64,000 nt of DNA. Origin: an uncultured Lentisphaeria bacterium (lineage in GTDB: Bacteria > Verrucomicrobiota > Lentisphaeria > Victivallales > UBA1829). The stretch lies in assembly GCA_949287225.1 (NCBI GenBank), contig CASEFP010000014.1, positions 1 to 64,000 on the forward strand, given 5' to 3'. The notes beneath the pieces were generated by a model. It did not search any database and was not told the origin of the DNA. It saw only the letters and a program-made list of their open reading frames with translations. The position numbers and the translations under genes are program-made. The number at the start of each line of letters is the position of its first letter. Position 1 is the stretch's first letter. This document shows positions 1 to 9,459 of this stretch, piece after piece.

Positions 1-11
1 GAGCAGGCTAT

Positions 12-147
12 CCCCGACGCAAAGCATCGGGGTATTACGCCCGCTCTTACACGGCTCGTAAACGAGCCGGATGCAAAAATGGAAAAACGAAGAATATAAA
101 GTCGCCCCAAGGGGCGAGGTATTGAACCCAAATGAATAAAACCTCGC
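12..147. repeat. Cluster of palindromes at the left edge
   Basis: Four inverted repeats lie within 136 bases: arms 12-17/27-32 (CCCCGA and TCGGGG), 52-58/63-69 (CGGCTCG and CGAGCCG), 103-108/111-116 (CGCCCC and GGGGCG), and an outer pair 114-120/141-147 (GCGAGGT and ACCTCGC). No gene fits here; rlmI ends at 227 on the minus strand. Stacked GC-rich hairpins of this kind occur in REP-type elements and at IS200/IS605-type ends, but no transposase is visible in the window, so the class is not assigned. Some of these stems may also terminate rlmI transcription. Confidence 0.5.
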
Positions 148-226
148 GGAATGGAATGTCAACTCCTTTTTTATCTTTTTTCCTTTTTTCATTTTTCATG
201 CAGAACCAATTCCCATGCGGATTCCG

Positions 227-1498
227 TCATCCGGAAACGCGGGCGTAAAGACATTTGAGATAGTGCGATTCGGGAAACAGCGCGGGATGATCAGGCGCCT
301 CGGCACGGCGGTCAAATTCCGTCAGCGGACGCCCCGCGTCCGCAGCGGCGCGATGCACCTCCTCAAAGAGTTCGTCCGCCCCCACACGGCTGGAACACGA
401 GGCGAAAACAAGAATCCCGTTCCGCGCCAGAAGCTTGACCGCGGATTTCGCCAGACGGGAATAGGATTTCAGCGCCTGCGCGCGCTCCGAAGAACGTTTC
501 GCAAACGAAGGCGGATCGACAATCACAACAGAAAAACGCTCCCGTGCCTGTTCCAGTTCGTTCATCGCGTGAAAGGCGTCGTCGGCAATCCCCCGGTGAC
601 GGCAGCGCGCGACGGCCGGAATCCCGGAATTGAGTTCAAAATTCCGCATGGAGGCTTCGATCGCGTGACGGTTGAAATCAATGTCCGTCACCTGTGCTGC
701 GCCGTTTTTCGCCGCATAAAGCGAAAATCCGCCGGAATAGGAAAAGACATTCAGCACCGAAGCGGCACCGGCGGCAAGCGCCCCCGCCCTCGCCCGGTTT
801 TCGCGCTGATCCAGAAAAAAACCGGTCTTCTGTCCGCATTTCACATCGGCGGAAAAGCGGAGCCCGTTTTCGAGAAAAACGACTTCGCCGTTCCAGGCGG
901 GATCGGAGGAAAAGAGCATTCCGTCACTCAGACCAAGGCGTTTCGCTTCACTCATGGAAGAGATTTCGCGCGAAAAGCGCAGGGCGAGGCGCTTCAGATC
1001 CGGATACTGCAGAGCCAGCGCGTCCGCAACATCCCCGATATGCGGAAGAAATGCGCCCGTATATACTTTCAGCACCAGCACATCGGCGTATTTGTCCGCC
1101 ACGAGTCCGGGAAATCCGTCCGACTCGCCGTTGAGCAGACGGCACGCATCGGTTTCAGCGCTCAGCACCCCTGTCCGGCGTTCCGCCGCGGATGCGGCAA
1201 GGCGCCGGAACAGCTCCGGCCCGACCTTCTCGCGCGACGCACCGAAAGCGAGAACACGCACACGCACAAGGGAATCGGGATCAGCAAGGCCGGCGCCGAC
1301 AATCTTTTTCCCGTCGTAAATGACCGCGACATCCCCCGGTTTCGCATCGGGGGAAAGCTTTTCGACGGAGTCTGCGAAAATCCACGGGTGTCTCCGCCGG
1401 ATGCTCCGGAGCCCCTTCTCCGAAAGGCGGACCGCCGCACACTTCGACGTCCCCCCGCGCGGCAGCCGATCCCAGGCAGGCATGGCCGAAGCAGTCAC
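227..1498 (-). CDS. rlmI: RlmI-like class I rRNA (cytosine-C5) methyltransferase
   Basis: Likely S-adenosylmethionine-dependent methyltransferase acting on a cytosine of 23S rRNA, in the cytoplasm. The 423-residue length fits the RlmI/RlmK-type family. The N-terminal third (after a short extension, about residues 22-105) reads as a PUA-like RNA-binding domain. The C-terminal Rossmann domain carries the motif VDPPSFAKR and a late FASCSSRV segment, where the family places its catalytic cysteine. The start codon overlaps the proC stop by 4 bases, so the two genes are translationally coupled and probably one transcript. The exact target base cannot be deduced from sequence alone. Confidence 0.85.
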   Translation of the reverse strand: MTASAMPAWDRLPRGGTSKCAAVRLSEKGLRSIRRRHPWIFADSVEKLSPDAKPGDVAVIYDGKKIVGAGLADPDSLVRVRVLAFGASREKVGPELFRRLAASAAERRTGVLSAETDACRLLNGESDGFPGLVADKYADVLVLKVYTGAFLPHIGDVADALALQYPDLKRLALRFSREISSMSEAKRLGLSDGMLFSSDPAWNGEVVFLENGLRFSADVKCGQKTGFFLDQRENRARAGALAAGAASVLNVFSYSGGFSLYAAKNGAAQVTDIDFNRHAIEASMRNFELNSGIPAVARCRHRGIADDAFHAMNELEQARERFSVVIVDPPSFAKRSSERAQALKSYSRLAKSAVKLLARNGILVFASCSSRVGADELFEEVHRAAADAGRPLTEFDRRAEAPDHPALFPESHYLKCLYARVSG

Positions 1499-2304
1499 TT
1501 TCTTCCGAGTTCCGCCGAACGTTCCGCCGCCGCGATCACGGCCCTCATCACGACACTGCGGAAAGCGCCCTCGTCGAGCGCCGCCACGCCGCGCGCGGTG
1601 GTTCCGCCGGGAGAAATCACAGCGTCGCGGAGCACGGCGGGATGCTCATTTCCGCGCTTGAGAACCATCAGCGCACTGCCGAATACGGTCTGCGCGGCAA
1701 GTTCAATCGCGGCATCGCGCGGAAGTCCGGCATACACGCCGCCGTCCGCCAGCGCCATAATGAATTCCAATACATACGCGGGCCCGCTTCCGCTGAGTCC
1801 CGTGACGGCGTCAAGCATGGATTCCGGCACCTTGCGGCAGAGCCCGAACGAGGAGAGGATTTCCGATGCTTTCGTGAGATCCTCCTCCGTCGCCCCGGGC
1901 GCCCCGCAGTAACAGCTCATGCCCGCTCCGACCAGCGCCGGGGTGTTCGGCATCACGCGGATGATCCTCGAGAGCCCCCCCGAAAGCTCCGTCAGGCGGC
2001 TGATGGTAAGCCCCGCCGCAATGGAGATCAGCAGTTTTTCATTCAGAAATTCGCGCGCCTCGTCGAAGGCGGAAACCGCATACTGCGGCTTGACGGCAAA
2101 AATCACAATCCGGGCATTCTTCAAGGCTTCGCCCATCGAAGCGGCACATGCCGCGCCTGTCAGCGCGGTAAAGGATTTCACCGCCGACTCAGCGGGATCA
2201 TAGGCGGAAATCTGTTCGGCGGGCACGCCCTTTGCGCGCAGTCCGCTGGCAATCGCGCAGGCCATCCTGCCCGCGCCGATGAAGGCGATTTTATCGTTCA
2301 GCAT
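1495..2304 (-). CDS. proC: Pyrroline-5-carboxylate reductase
   Basis: Last step of proline synthesis: reduction of 1-pyrroline-5-carboxylate with NAD(P)H in the cytoplasm. The 269 residues match the family length. The N-terminus has the Rossmann motif IGAGRMACAIASGL (about residues 9-22). The C-terminal dimerisation domain carries the family signature around TGLSGSGPAYV (about residue 168) and the conserved region DAVISPGGTTARG (about residue 227). It is first in a two-gene unit with rlmI, with an ATGA overlap. The divergent rsmB starts about 140 bases away. Confidence 0.95.
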   Translation of the reverse strand: MLNDKIAFIGAGRMACAIASGLRAKGVPAEQISAYDPAESAVKSFTALTGAACAASMGEALKNARIVIFAVKPQYAVSAFDEAREFLNEKLLISIAAGLTISRLTELSGGLSRIIRVMPNTPALVGAGMSCYCGAPGATEEDLTKASEILSSFGLCRKVPESMLDAVTGLSGSGPAYVLEFIMALADGGVYAGLPRDAAIELAAQTVFGSALMVLKRGNEHPAVLRDAVISPGGTTARGVAALDEGAFRSVVMRAVIAAAERSAELGRK

Positions 2305-2447
2305 TTTTCACTCCATTGGTTGACATCAGGAAAACGGCGTTTTTCCTGCCGCATACGGGATAATATATCATAAATCCGCCATTTTGTGAATAAAAAAAGA
2401 TGAAAAATCGCAATTTTGCGCTATTTTACCATCGGACAAAAGGTGAA

Positions 2448-3701
2448 ATGATGATCAAACGAAACAGTGTCTCTGAAAAAATACTCGAACGCGGCGCGGA
2501 ATCCCTGAAGGAATGGGAAAGCGGAAATGCCACGCTGGACGACTGCCTGGAACAGCTCCGGGCGGAAAACGGGCATGAGAAATCCGCTGTCGCCTCGCTT
2601 CTTTTTGAATACTTCCGCCACAAGGGATTCATCGACACCCTGATCCGGAATCACGCCCGGCGAGGCAATGTAAAACAGGAAATGCGTGTGGTCGTGGCGT
2701 GTGCGCTGACACAGGCGCTGTTCCAGACCGGAATCGCGCCGCAGTCCGCCGTGAATATCGCGGTCGATTCGGTCAAGCACCGCTTCGGGCATGGTCCGGG
2801 ATCCTTTGTCAACGCGATCCTTCGCGCGGTGCTGGCTTCGCCCGAAGCAAAAAAAATTCCGCCGTACTCCTTTCCGGAGGCTCTCCGCGAAAAATGGCTT
2901 GCCCAGTTCGGCAGGGAGACGACCGCGCGCCTGCTCTCCTGTTACGCCTCGAATCCGCCTCCGGCCTTCCGCCTCCGGGCGGAGCTGCCCGAGGAGGAAC
3001 TGCATGAACTGAGCTGCACACCAATTCTCACAGACGACCTGCCGAAGGATTTCCGTTTTTACCAGACCGCTGATCCGGACGGCTTCTTCCGGAAAAAATG
3101 GCTGGAACAGGGATTGGTTTATGTGCAGGATCCGGCAACTTCACTTGCGCTCTCGCTCCTGGACGGTGACGTATCAGGACGTGTGCTTGACGCATGCGCG
3201 GCACCGGGAGGAAAAACGATCATGCTTTCCGACCTTGCCGCCAGACGCGATCTCAAGCTGACCGCCGCCGACCGCTCCCCGCAGCGTCTGCGGCAGCTGA
3301 ACATCAATCTGAAACGTGCCGGAATCCGCGCCCGCACGGTTCAGGCGTCCGCACAGGAGAATCCGTTTGATGCGGCATCGTTCGACCTGATTCTGGCGGA
3401 TGTTCCGTGCAGCAACAGCGGCGTGATCCGCAGACGGCCCGATGCGCCCTGGCGCTATCACCTCAAACGGGTCACGGAGCTCACGCTCCTCCAGGCGGAT
3501 ATTCTTGATTCGCTCTCGCGTCTGGTGCGCCCCGGCGGACGTCTGCTCTACTCCACATGCAGCATCGAACCGGAGGAAAACACATTGCAGATCGAAAATT
3601 TCCTTGCGCTGCATCCGGATTTCACACTGAAGAAACAGGCGCTTTTCCTGCCGTCCGAGGCACACGACGGGGCGTTCGGCGCACTGTTGGAAAAAGCCTG
3701 A
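2448..3701 (+). CDS. rsmB: 16S rRNA (cytosine-C5) methyltransferase, RsmB/Sun family
   Basis: Methylates a cytosine (C967 in E. coli numbering) of 16S rRNA using SAM. The first ~150 residues form the NusB-like RNA-binding helical domain. The catalytic domain carries LDACAAPGGKT (about residue 255), DVPCSNSGVIRRRPD with one conserved cysteine, and STCSIEPEEN with the catalytic cysteine. The start chosen is the ATG at 2448, preceded by AAAGGTG at proper spacing; an upstream in-frame ATG at 2400 lacks a ribosome site. Length 417 residues, slightly short of the E. coli protein. It stands alone, divergent from proC. Confidence 0.92.
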   Translation: MMIKRNSVSEKILERGAESLKEWESGNATLDDCLEQLRAENGHEKSAVASLLFEYFRHKGFIDTLIRNHARRGNVKQEMRVVVACALTQALFQTGIAPQSAVNIAVDSVKHRFGHGPGSFVNAILRAVLASPEAKKIPPYSFPEALREKWLAQFGRETTARLLSCYASNPPPAFRLRAELPEEELHELSCTPILTDDLPKDFRFYQTADPDGFFRKKWLEQGLVYVQDPATSLALSLLDGDVSGRVLDACAAPGGKTIMLSDLAARRDLKLTAADRSPQRLRQLNINLKRAGIRARTVQASAQENPFDAASFDLILADVPCSNSGVIRRRPDAPWRYHLKRVTELTLLQADILDSLSRLVRPGGRLLYSTCSIEPEENTLQIENFLALHPDFTLKKQALFLPSEAHDGAFGALLEKA

Positions 3702-3750
3702 GCTTTATTGCAGAATTTTCCACACGGCAATCAGCAACACAAGGTTGACG

Positions 3751-3790
3751 TCATGATTTTCCCGATCGCCGTCATCGGAAAAAATCATGA
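3751..3790. terminator. Inverted repeat between convergent genes
   Basis: TCATGATTTT (3751-3760) pairs with AAAATCATGA (3781-3790), and CCGAT (3762-3766) with ATCGG (3774-3778), giving a stem of about 15 pairs with a small internal bulge. It sits between the convergent rsmB and the DUF4838 gene, where a bidirectional terminator is expected. A long U-tract is missing on both strands, so the terminator call is only moderate. Confidence 0.45.
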
Positions 3791-3812
3791 ACCAGCCCCC
3801 TTCCGTATTTCT

Positions 3813-6140
3813 TCACTCCTTCGTCAGAATGACCTGATCGAGGAAAATTTTATTTTCCTTCTTTGATCCCGGCACATATTCCGGTCCGGTGATCTTGACG
3901 GAAATCCAGACGGTCCATGTATTGAATCCGGGCAGACCGTCGGCGTTGGTCCATACGGAACGCAAATCCGCCCGTGTCAGCCAGAAGAAGCCCCACAGGA
4001 AGGTGTTGCCTCCGAAATCAAACTTCCCGACGCGGTACCAGTGGTATTTTTCGTCCTTCGGATAATCGTTCAGGCGAAGCTGGAGAGATTTTTTTGTGTC
4101 GCTGTCATAGAGTCCGAACCAGGTCGGATACAAACTGCCCGGCCCGGCTTGCTTCCGGTTATGGCGTTCGGGAATGTCCGGGCTCGCCATTGCTTTCCCC
4201 ATCACGGAATCGGGATCGTCTTCCACGCGGGAAAAGACCGGATATGCGAACTTGCGGATCCTGTCCGGCGGAAGAGAGGTAAACTGTTCCGGCGTCGGGA
4301 TTTCGAGCGAGAGTTTTTGCAGATCGTCGTCCAGGCGTTTGAGGAACGGCGCCTTCTTCGCGTCATCCGCCCAGGCATTGATCCGTTCGCGCCGGAGCAC
4401 AGCATACTCGTTCAGCAGTTTCTTCTTATCGAATCCCGGATTCAGAAGCGGATTATAAAGCATGACGGCAATCGGTGTGATCAGCTCCTTGTTGACGCGA
4501 AGGCGGTGGGAACTCCCCGGCTCCGTCATCGACTGCGCCCGTTTCAGCGTCTCATATGTCTTTTTCAGAAATGCCGGAGTCTGATATTCCCGGACCGGAT
4601 TCATGATATAGAAAAGGGGCTTTTTCTCCTCCTTGACCGCCTTGCGCAGAAAGGCGAGAAACTCCTTCATCGGAGCCCCCGCGGGTCCATAGTGCTTATC
4701 CATAAAAAGCGTGATGAGTTTCTCCTCGTCGCGCGCGGGATTTTCCAGCAGCTTGTATCCGAGCCAGACTTGCAGATCAATGAAATTCTGCGGATTGCGC
4801 TCCAGATGGGTTTCCGCTTCCGTAAAATAAAACCGCACGCCGTTTTTCTGAAAAAAGCGGATGTCCGGGGCGATCGCATCCAGCATGGTTTCCACGCGCG
4901 GGGGCTCAAAATAGGGTCCGGGAAAAATTCCCATGTTCCAGTAGTCCCAGACAGCCAGTTTCGCCCCGCGTTTGTGCCAAGCCTCAAGATTGGCCCGCTG
5001 AGCTGCGTTGAAGGGATGTGTGAGCGGGCGATAGCAGTCACTCCGGGTATAGAGGTCGCACCAGCGGATGCAGACATTTTTTGCAGGCGTGATGCCCATA
5101 GGAGGTTTTTCACTGGACACGTAGGCAAATGTCCGGATGATGACATCCGGATACTCCTTTGCAATCGCTTCGGCAATGAAATTGATGAACGGCAGAATCA
5201 GTCCGGCATCGCTCCCGGCTTTTTCCGAAACAGCCTTGCATTCGGGGCAGAGACAGAGAAACGCTGTGTCGTCGTTCTGCGAAATATCATAAATAACAGG
5301 CCATTTCTCCCGGGGAAGCGTTTCGCGGTCCTTTTTGATGAAGGCGCGGAGGGAATCCAGCGCGATCTTCCAGACCTCACGGTTGCTCAGGCACAGTTGT
5401 GCACCCACCTGCCGGGATCGACCGCGGCTGCGTTTGCCGCTCGCATCCATCGAAAAATATTCCGGGTGACTTTTGAAATAGAGATCGGGGTCAACGAAAA
5501 AATAAAAATTATGGCATCCCGGATACAAATTTGTCATGCGCAGGGAAGAACTGTAATCCGTTCCGAAATTCCGCAGAATGAACCTCGGCAATGTTTTCTG
5601 CCACATTTTCACTCCCTGTCCCCAGGCCGGAGTATAAATCGAGCGCGTCAGGAAGACAGGTCTCCCTTGCTTCTGCCACTTTTTCAGAACAAGGGCCCGG
5701 ATTTCCGGAACATACTCCGACTCGAACGTGAACCAGTGAACCCCAAGCTCATCTTCCAGAAAACGCAGCACAGCAAAGAGGGAACCGTTCTTCCCGCCCC
5801 CCCGGAAAACCATATTCTTCCCGACAGTCAAATAGCTCCATTCCTCCGGAGCAAAGCGTTTCCGCAAAGCGGCATTCTTTCGAGCAAATGCTGTCTCCCC
5901 CACATGGAGCGCCGGAGTCCGGCCTGAAAACGCCGTCTCTGCGACAAGGGGAAAATCCGCGCCGGTGATCCTGTCGAGATAGGTTTTCAGCTCCTTTGCC
6001 GCCTCCGCGGAGGAAGGCACAAAGACAATCGAATAAGAAGTTTTCCCGTCTTTTGCCAGATAGCCTTCACCGAATATGCTGAAAACCATGCAGTATAAAA
6101 TCAAAATCATCACTTTTGCCATGAACATCACCGATTTCAA
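3813..6140 (-). CDS. Secreted DUF4838-type protein, probable glycan-active enzyme
   Basis: 775 residues beginning with a signal-peptide-like segment (about residues 1-25). Residues ~45-70 (AAKELKTYLDRITGADFPLV) resemble the N-terminal domain shared by alpha-glucuronidases, GH20-type enzymes and DUF4838 proteins, followed by a long TIM-barrel-like region. A CLCPEC motif lies about residue 298, and many Trp/Tyr residues suit a carbohydrate site. No catalytic pair can be assigned, so a glycoside hydrolase role is inferred from family resemblance. It is last in a minus-strand cassette: sensor regulator, pseudopilin (17 bases upstream), this gene. Its product is expected in the periplasm or on the surface. 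Confidence 0.7.
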   Translation of the reverse strand: MKSVMFMAKVMILILYCMVFSIFGEGYLAKDGKTSYSIVFVPSSAEAAKELKTYLDRITGADFPLVAETAFSGRTPALHVGETAFARKNAALRKRFAPEEWSYLTVGKNMVFRGGGKNGSLFAVLRFLEDELGVHWFTFESEYVPEIRALVLKKWQKQGRPVFLTRSIYTPAWGQGVKMWQKTLPRFILRNFGTDYSSSLRMTNLYPGCHNFYFFVDPDLYFKSHPEYFSMDASGKRSRGRSRQVGAQLCLSNREVWKIALDSLRAFIKKDRETLPREKWPVIYDISQNDDTAFLCLCPECKAVSEKAGSDAGLILPFINFIAEAIAKEYPDVIIRTFAYVSSEKPPMGITPAKNVCIRWCDLYTRSDCYRPLTHPFNAAQRANLEAWHKRGAKLAVWDYWNMGIFPGPYFEPPRVETMLDAIAPDIRFFQKNGVRFYFTEAETHLERNPQNFIDLQVWLGYKLLENPARDEEKLITLFMDKHYGPAGAPMKEFLAFLRKAVKEEKKPLFYIMNPVREYQTPAFLKKTYETLKRAQSMTEPGSSHRLRVNKELITPIAVMLYNPLLNPGFDKKKLLNEYAVLRRERINAWADDAKKAPFLKRLDDDLQKLSLEIPTPEQFTSLPPDRIRKFAYPVFSRVEDDPDSVMGKAMASPDIPERHNRKQAGPGSLYPTWFGLYDSDTKKSLQLRLNDYPKDEKYHWYRVGKFDFGGNTFLWGFFWLTRADLRSVWTNADGLPGFNTWTVWISVKITGPEYVPGSKKENKIFLDQVILTKE

Positions 6141-6157
6141 AATTCGTTTTCAAATCC

Positions 6158-6919
6158 TCAGAGCGCACTTTCAGGGGCTGGATTCAACAGAGTATTCCAC
6201 GGGAGAATCTTCGAAAAACCACCTGTGCTTCCCACCCGGATCAATTGAAGAAGTTTCACTGCCTGTACATTCCCCGCGATAAACAACACATTCACCATGC
6301 CGCTATGGCTCTCCTCCTGATTTCTCAGATAAGGCCGGGCCAGAGATGGATAGACACCGTAATGTCCGGAACTCTCATCGGCATCCTGTCGGCGGGCATC
6401 CTCGCTGAGAAGAAGATGCTTTGTCGGGAACGGAATTTTTGAAATCAGAATCGTCGCCGGATCCACGCAGTCGGAACGTCCGCCAGTCACCCCGAAGAAC
6501 GCATTCATTCCGTAAGCCAGATGCGCGGTGGAATCTGAGCATTTCCCCAGCGAAGTCATCGAAGGGCAGTTCATCACTTTCAGACGCTTGTTGTAATCCA
6601 CATTGGGACGATCTTGTCCTCCCAGATAAGGAAAAAGCAGATCCGCCCAGGTTTTCCGCTGTGGGACAAGCACTATTTTCGGAATCATCCGTTCCTTGTA
6701 ATCGCCAAAATACATCTGAAACGCGGTTCCGTGCTGTTTCAGATTGCTGATACAACTGGCTGCACGCGCTTTCTCCCGTGCAGCCTGAAGCGCCGGGAGC
6801 AGCATGGCGGCGAGAATCGCAATGATTGCAATAACGACAAGAAGCTCTATCAATGTAAAAATGCGATTTGCACATCTTCTTCCGAAGACACCGTAAGTTT
6901 TTTCTGTTTCCTGTTTCAT
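6158..6919 (-). CDS. Pseudopilin-like protein with type IV prepilin leader
   Basis: 253 residues. A 19-residue basic leader ends at [19 protein letters not shown], the classic prepilin cleavage/methylation signal with a hydrophobic stalk helix; cleavage before Phe and a Glu at +5 are as in pilins. Next comes the segment [18 protein letters not shown], typical of the short pseudopilins abundant in Planctomycetota and Lentisphaerota. The C-terminal signature usually written H-X9-DG is altered here: a histidine is followed by FIAGN, with Ala in place of Asp. It lies 39 bases after the regulator and 17 bases before the DUF4838 gene, so the three are likely co-transcribed. No secretion ATPase or prepilin peptidase is in the window; the function is not known. 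Confidence 0.85.
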   Translation of the reverse strand: MKQETEKTYGVFGRRCANRIFTLIELLVVIAIIAILAAMLLPALQAAREKARAASCISNLKQHGTAFQMYFGDYKERMIPKIVLVPQRKTWADLLFPYLGGQDRPNVDYNKRLKVMNCPSMTSLGKCSDSTAHLAYGMNAFFGVTGGRSDCVDPATILISKIPFPTKHLLLSEDARRQDADESSGHYGVYPSLARPYLRNQEESHSGMVNVLFIAGNVQAVKLLQLIRVGSTGGFSKILPWNTLLNPAPESAL

Positions 6920-6958
6920 TCTGCACCTTTTCCTTAAATATGATATTTTCTGAAAAAA

Positions 6959-7984
6959 TCAGACAAGAGCGGCAGCAACCAGAACGGGCTCCTGCAATTC
7001 CCCGCATTCCAGTGCACGAAGCAAAATTTTCACCGCACTGTTCCCGATCTTTCTCCTGTAGCAATGGGCATTTTCAAACATGAAGTTCACTTTCACACGG
7101 GGATACTGCCGCTGAAGAAAACGGATACTGGATACATTTTCAACGCTCAAATCAAACTGGGATTCTGGCATATTGTCAAGGGTCCGGAACATCTCGTGAA
7201 AAAAACTGCCATTACAGAGTATGGCATTGATCCCGTATTTCTTTATCAGCAAGGGAAGACGCCCGGAGATATCCTCGACCCTGTCAATCAGGCAGTCTTC
7301 ATTCCATGGCAGGCCGTGCTCTTTCAAAACGGAGCAAAAACAGTTATAGGTCCATGTCCGGACAGAAAGATAAGCGATCCGGGTATGTCCGCGCCGAATG
7401 AAATATTCCGCCCGCGTCCGGCTCATATTCTCCCAGTCGAGGGCGGAAAACTGCTTTCCGAGACGCTTTTGCAGAAGAGTCGGATCGTCATTGGATGCAA
7501 CCACTATCTTTTTTCTGATATCCGCCGGCAGAGAGGCTATATATTTCTGCTCCTTCTCGGAAGGATTCAGCCAGGCACAGCCGTCAAGACAATACTGCCG
7601 GAAAAGTGATGCAAATTGTTCACAGCGGGAAAAATTAATGAGGCGCACCTGACAGTCCGCTTCATCCAGAGCATCAATCACCCCGTCGAACATTGAAAGA
7701 TGATTGATATACGGAGATGTTTCGCCGTTTTCAAGCACAATCCCGATCCGTTTCTGCATGTCGGGCCGGGAGATCAGAAAAGTCCCGCGGCGCGGTTTCC
7801 GGATCATCACACCTTCCTGAATCAGATCCCGGACGCAGTTCCGAAGCAGATAGCGGTTCACGTTCAGGGCAAGACTCAACTCCCGCTCCGGCGGCACTCT
7901 GCCCCCTTCGCCGTGCTGCTCCAGATATTTCAGGAGACGGCCGCGCAGCGCAATCTTTTTCTGTTTCGATTCTTCCGATTTCAT
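6959..7984 (-). CDS. GntR-type winged-helix regulator with LacI-like sensor domain
   Basis: 341 residues. Residues ~12-72 form a GntR-family DNA-binding domain (VPPERELSLALNVNRYLLRN, then LIQEGVMIRKPRRGTFLI). The remaining ~270 residues read as a periplasmic-binding-protein-like sensor (KRIGIVLENGETSPYI; TRIAYLSVRTW), as in regulators that respond to a sugar. It heads the cassette with the pseudopilin and the DUF4838 gene, so it probably controls that unit and itself. A close-to-consensus promoter lies just upstream. The ligand is unknown. Confidence 0.8.
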   Translation of the reverse strand: MKSEESKQKKIALRGRLLKYLEQHGEGGRVPPERELSLALNVNRYLLRNCVRDLIQEGVMIRKPRRGTFLISRPDMQKRIGIVLENGETSPYINHLSMFDGVIDALDEADCQVRLINFSRCEQFASLFRQYCLDGCAWLNPSEKEQKYIASLPADIRKKIVVASNDDPTLLQKRLGKQFSALDWENMSRTRAEYFIRRGHTRIAYLSVRTWTYNCFCSVLKEHGLPWNEDCLIDRVEDISGRLPLLIKKYGINAILCNGSFFHEMFRTLDNMPESQFDLSVENVSSIRFLQRQYPRVKVNFMFENAHCYRRKIGNSAVKILLRALECGELQEPVLVAAALV

Positions 7985-8015
7985 GATCCTGTCAGTTTTC
8001 CTCTGGTTGATTTTA

Positions 8016-8044
8016 ATTATACCACAGAATCATAAAATCGTCAA
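8016..8044 (-). promoter_or_regulatory. Sigma70-type promoter of the first regulator cassette
   Basis: On the minus strand, TTGACG (8044-8039) and TATAAT (8021-8016) are separated by exactly 17 bases, 32 bases before the regulator start at 7984. This is one base from consensus. The rest of the 8045-8220 gap shows no gene. Confidence 0.75.
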
Positions 8045-8220
8045 GGGGTGGAAACAAAAAAAACAGGATTTATTCAATGGGGGCAGTTCCCCATCTCCCC
8101 GGGTTGGCTTTCAGACGGAAAAAATACGGAGTCATTCCCTGTTTTTCCCTTTTAAGGAAAGTCAGAAAAGCTTCTCTGCTCATGCGGCGGCAGTGGATAC
8201 CAGAAGGGAATACTGCATGC

Positions 8221-9408
8221 TCACGGATTACGGGAAACAGGAGGAAGCAGCGGCCTGTCCAGAGGGGGGAGCTTGCGGCGCGTTGAAATCAGCGTTGCAT
8301 TGGCGTTGCGGCGCATCCGCCCGTCGGAAGGACGGTTGACGCACATCCCGCGCACCCACGCGGTAGTGCTTCCGCCGCCGTCGATGTTGCACGCGTCGGT
8401 GCAGCCGAGTTCACGCATCAGGAGAGCCTGATCAAAGGAGCGCATCCCTTTCGACCATCCTTCCTGACGGCCGTCCACAGTGACAAAAAAGATTTCGTTC
8501 CTGTTGAAGCCGATCATCGTCCGCGGGTGGCGCGGCGCTTTCGGATTGTCCTTCGGAAGGATCACGCCGTTCCGGAGGAGCACCTCCCACGATCCCAGAC
8601 TTGTCCGGATCGGACGAGTGCATTCGGCAAATCCGAACGAGATCCTCACCTTTCCCGTCAGCGCCAGGATTTCGCTTTGCCGGCTTCCCGTTCCGACGAG
8701 AACAGCCTCGCGCGGATCCCCGGAAACGGACTCATCCGGTCGGAATGGACCCGTCACGACGCCGGTCCGGACGCAGCTTGTCCCCGAAAAGGGCAGATCA
8801 AGCCTTACCCTGACTCCAGAATAGGGAATCTTCCATTTCCAGTCGGAGGAGAACAGCGTCACGGCGTTTCCCCGTTTCTGGTCTGGCTGTCTGACACTCC
8901 GCGCATTCCGGCTCGAATCCTCCCAGTTGAAGAAACGAAGCGCAATGCGCTTCCCCTGCGACTCCACGAATCCCTCGAACGTCAGAGTGCCGATCCGGGG
9001 GATTCCGTCATCGGCGATGTAAAACGCGCCTTTTGTGGAACCGGATGTATAAAGTTTTCCATTCGAAACGGATGGACCGAGCGGAAGTCCGACTTTCTCA
9101 TGATTCGACATAAAATAAAAGTCACCGTTGACGCCGGCAATCACCTGTCTGCCTTTTTTCTCCATCCGCATCGCCGCCTCGGCAACCGACTCAAGCCCGC
9201 GCAGAGAATCCTTCGCCATCACCATGTCCACAGCCAGATCGGGATTGTTCCGCGCAATCCGGATCACCCTGATCTCATACGGCTCTTCCGGACGGCTGAC
9301 ACTGCTATAAACGGCGCCGTCGGCAATTTTCCAGGATTCGGTTTTCTCCGCGCAGAGGGCACATGCGCAGCAGAACAGGAAAAACAGGCTGAACAGGTAT
9401 TTTCTCAT
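8221..9408 (-). CDS. Exported phosphodiester glycosidase (NAGPA-like domain)
   Basis: 395 residues with an N-terminal signal peptide (about residues 1-20, rich in Phe, Leu and Cys). The mature part matches the phosphodiester glycosidase family, named after the human uncovering enzyme that removes GlcNAc from phosphodiester links: AGVNGDFYFMS, GPSVSNGKLYTS, and the C-terminal ACNIDGGGSTTAWV followed by an asparagine-rich RRNANATLI. The start at 9408 is preceded by AAGGAG at seven bases; an ATG at 9432 has none. Bacterial members act on cell-wall or exopolysaccharide glycans; the substrate here is unknown. Next upstream on the same strand is the flavin reductase. Confidence 0.82.
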   Translation of the reverse strand: MRKYLFSLFFLFCCACALCAEKTESWKIADGAVYSSVSRPEEPYEIRVIRIARNNPDLAVDMVMAKDSLRGLESVAEAAMRMEKKGRQVIAGVNGDFYFMSNHEKVGLPLGPSVSNGKLYTSGSTKGAFYIADDGIPRIGTLTFEGFVESQGKRIALRFFNWEDSSRNARSVRQPDQKRGNAVTLFSSDWKWKIPYSGVRVRLDLPFSGTSCVRTGVVTGPFRPDESVSGDPREAVLVGTGSRQSEILALTGKVRISFGFAECTRPIRTSLGSWEVLLRNGVILPKDNPKAPRHPRTMIGFNRNEIFFVTVDGRQEGWSKGMRSFDQALLMRELGCTDACNIDGGGSTTAWVRGMCVNRPSDGRMRRNANATLISTRRKLPPLDRPLLPPVSRNP

Positions 9409-9459
9409 TCCTCGGCTCCTTCTCATTGTCATTCCGCAATTCTCATTGCGGGAGCCGTA

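Noticed and set aside
4041-5927. 628-codon plus-strand frame
   Set aside because: Antisense to the DUF4838 gene, which has a signal peptide and family motifs. The plus-strand product has none.
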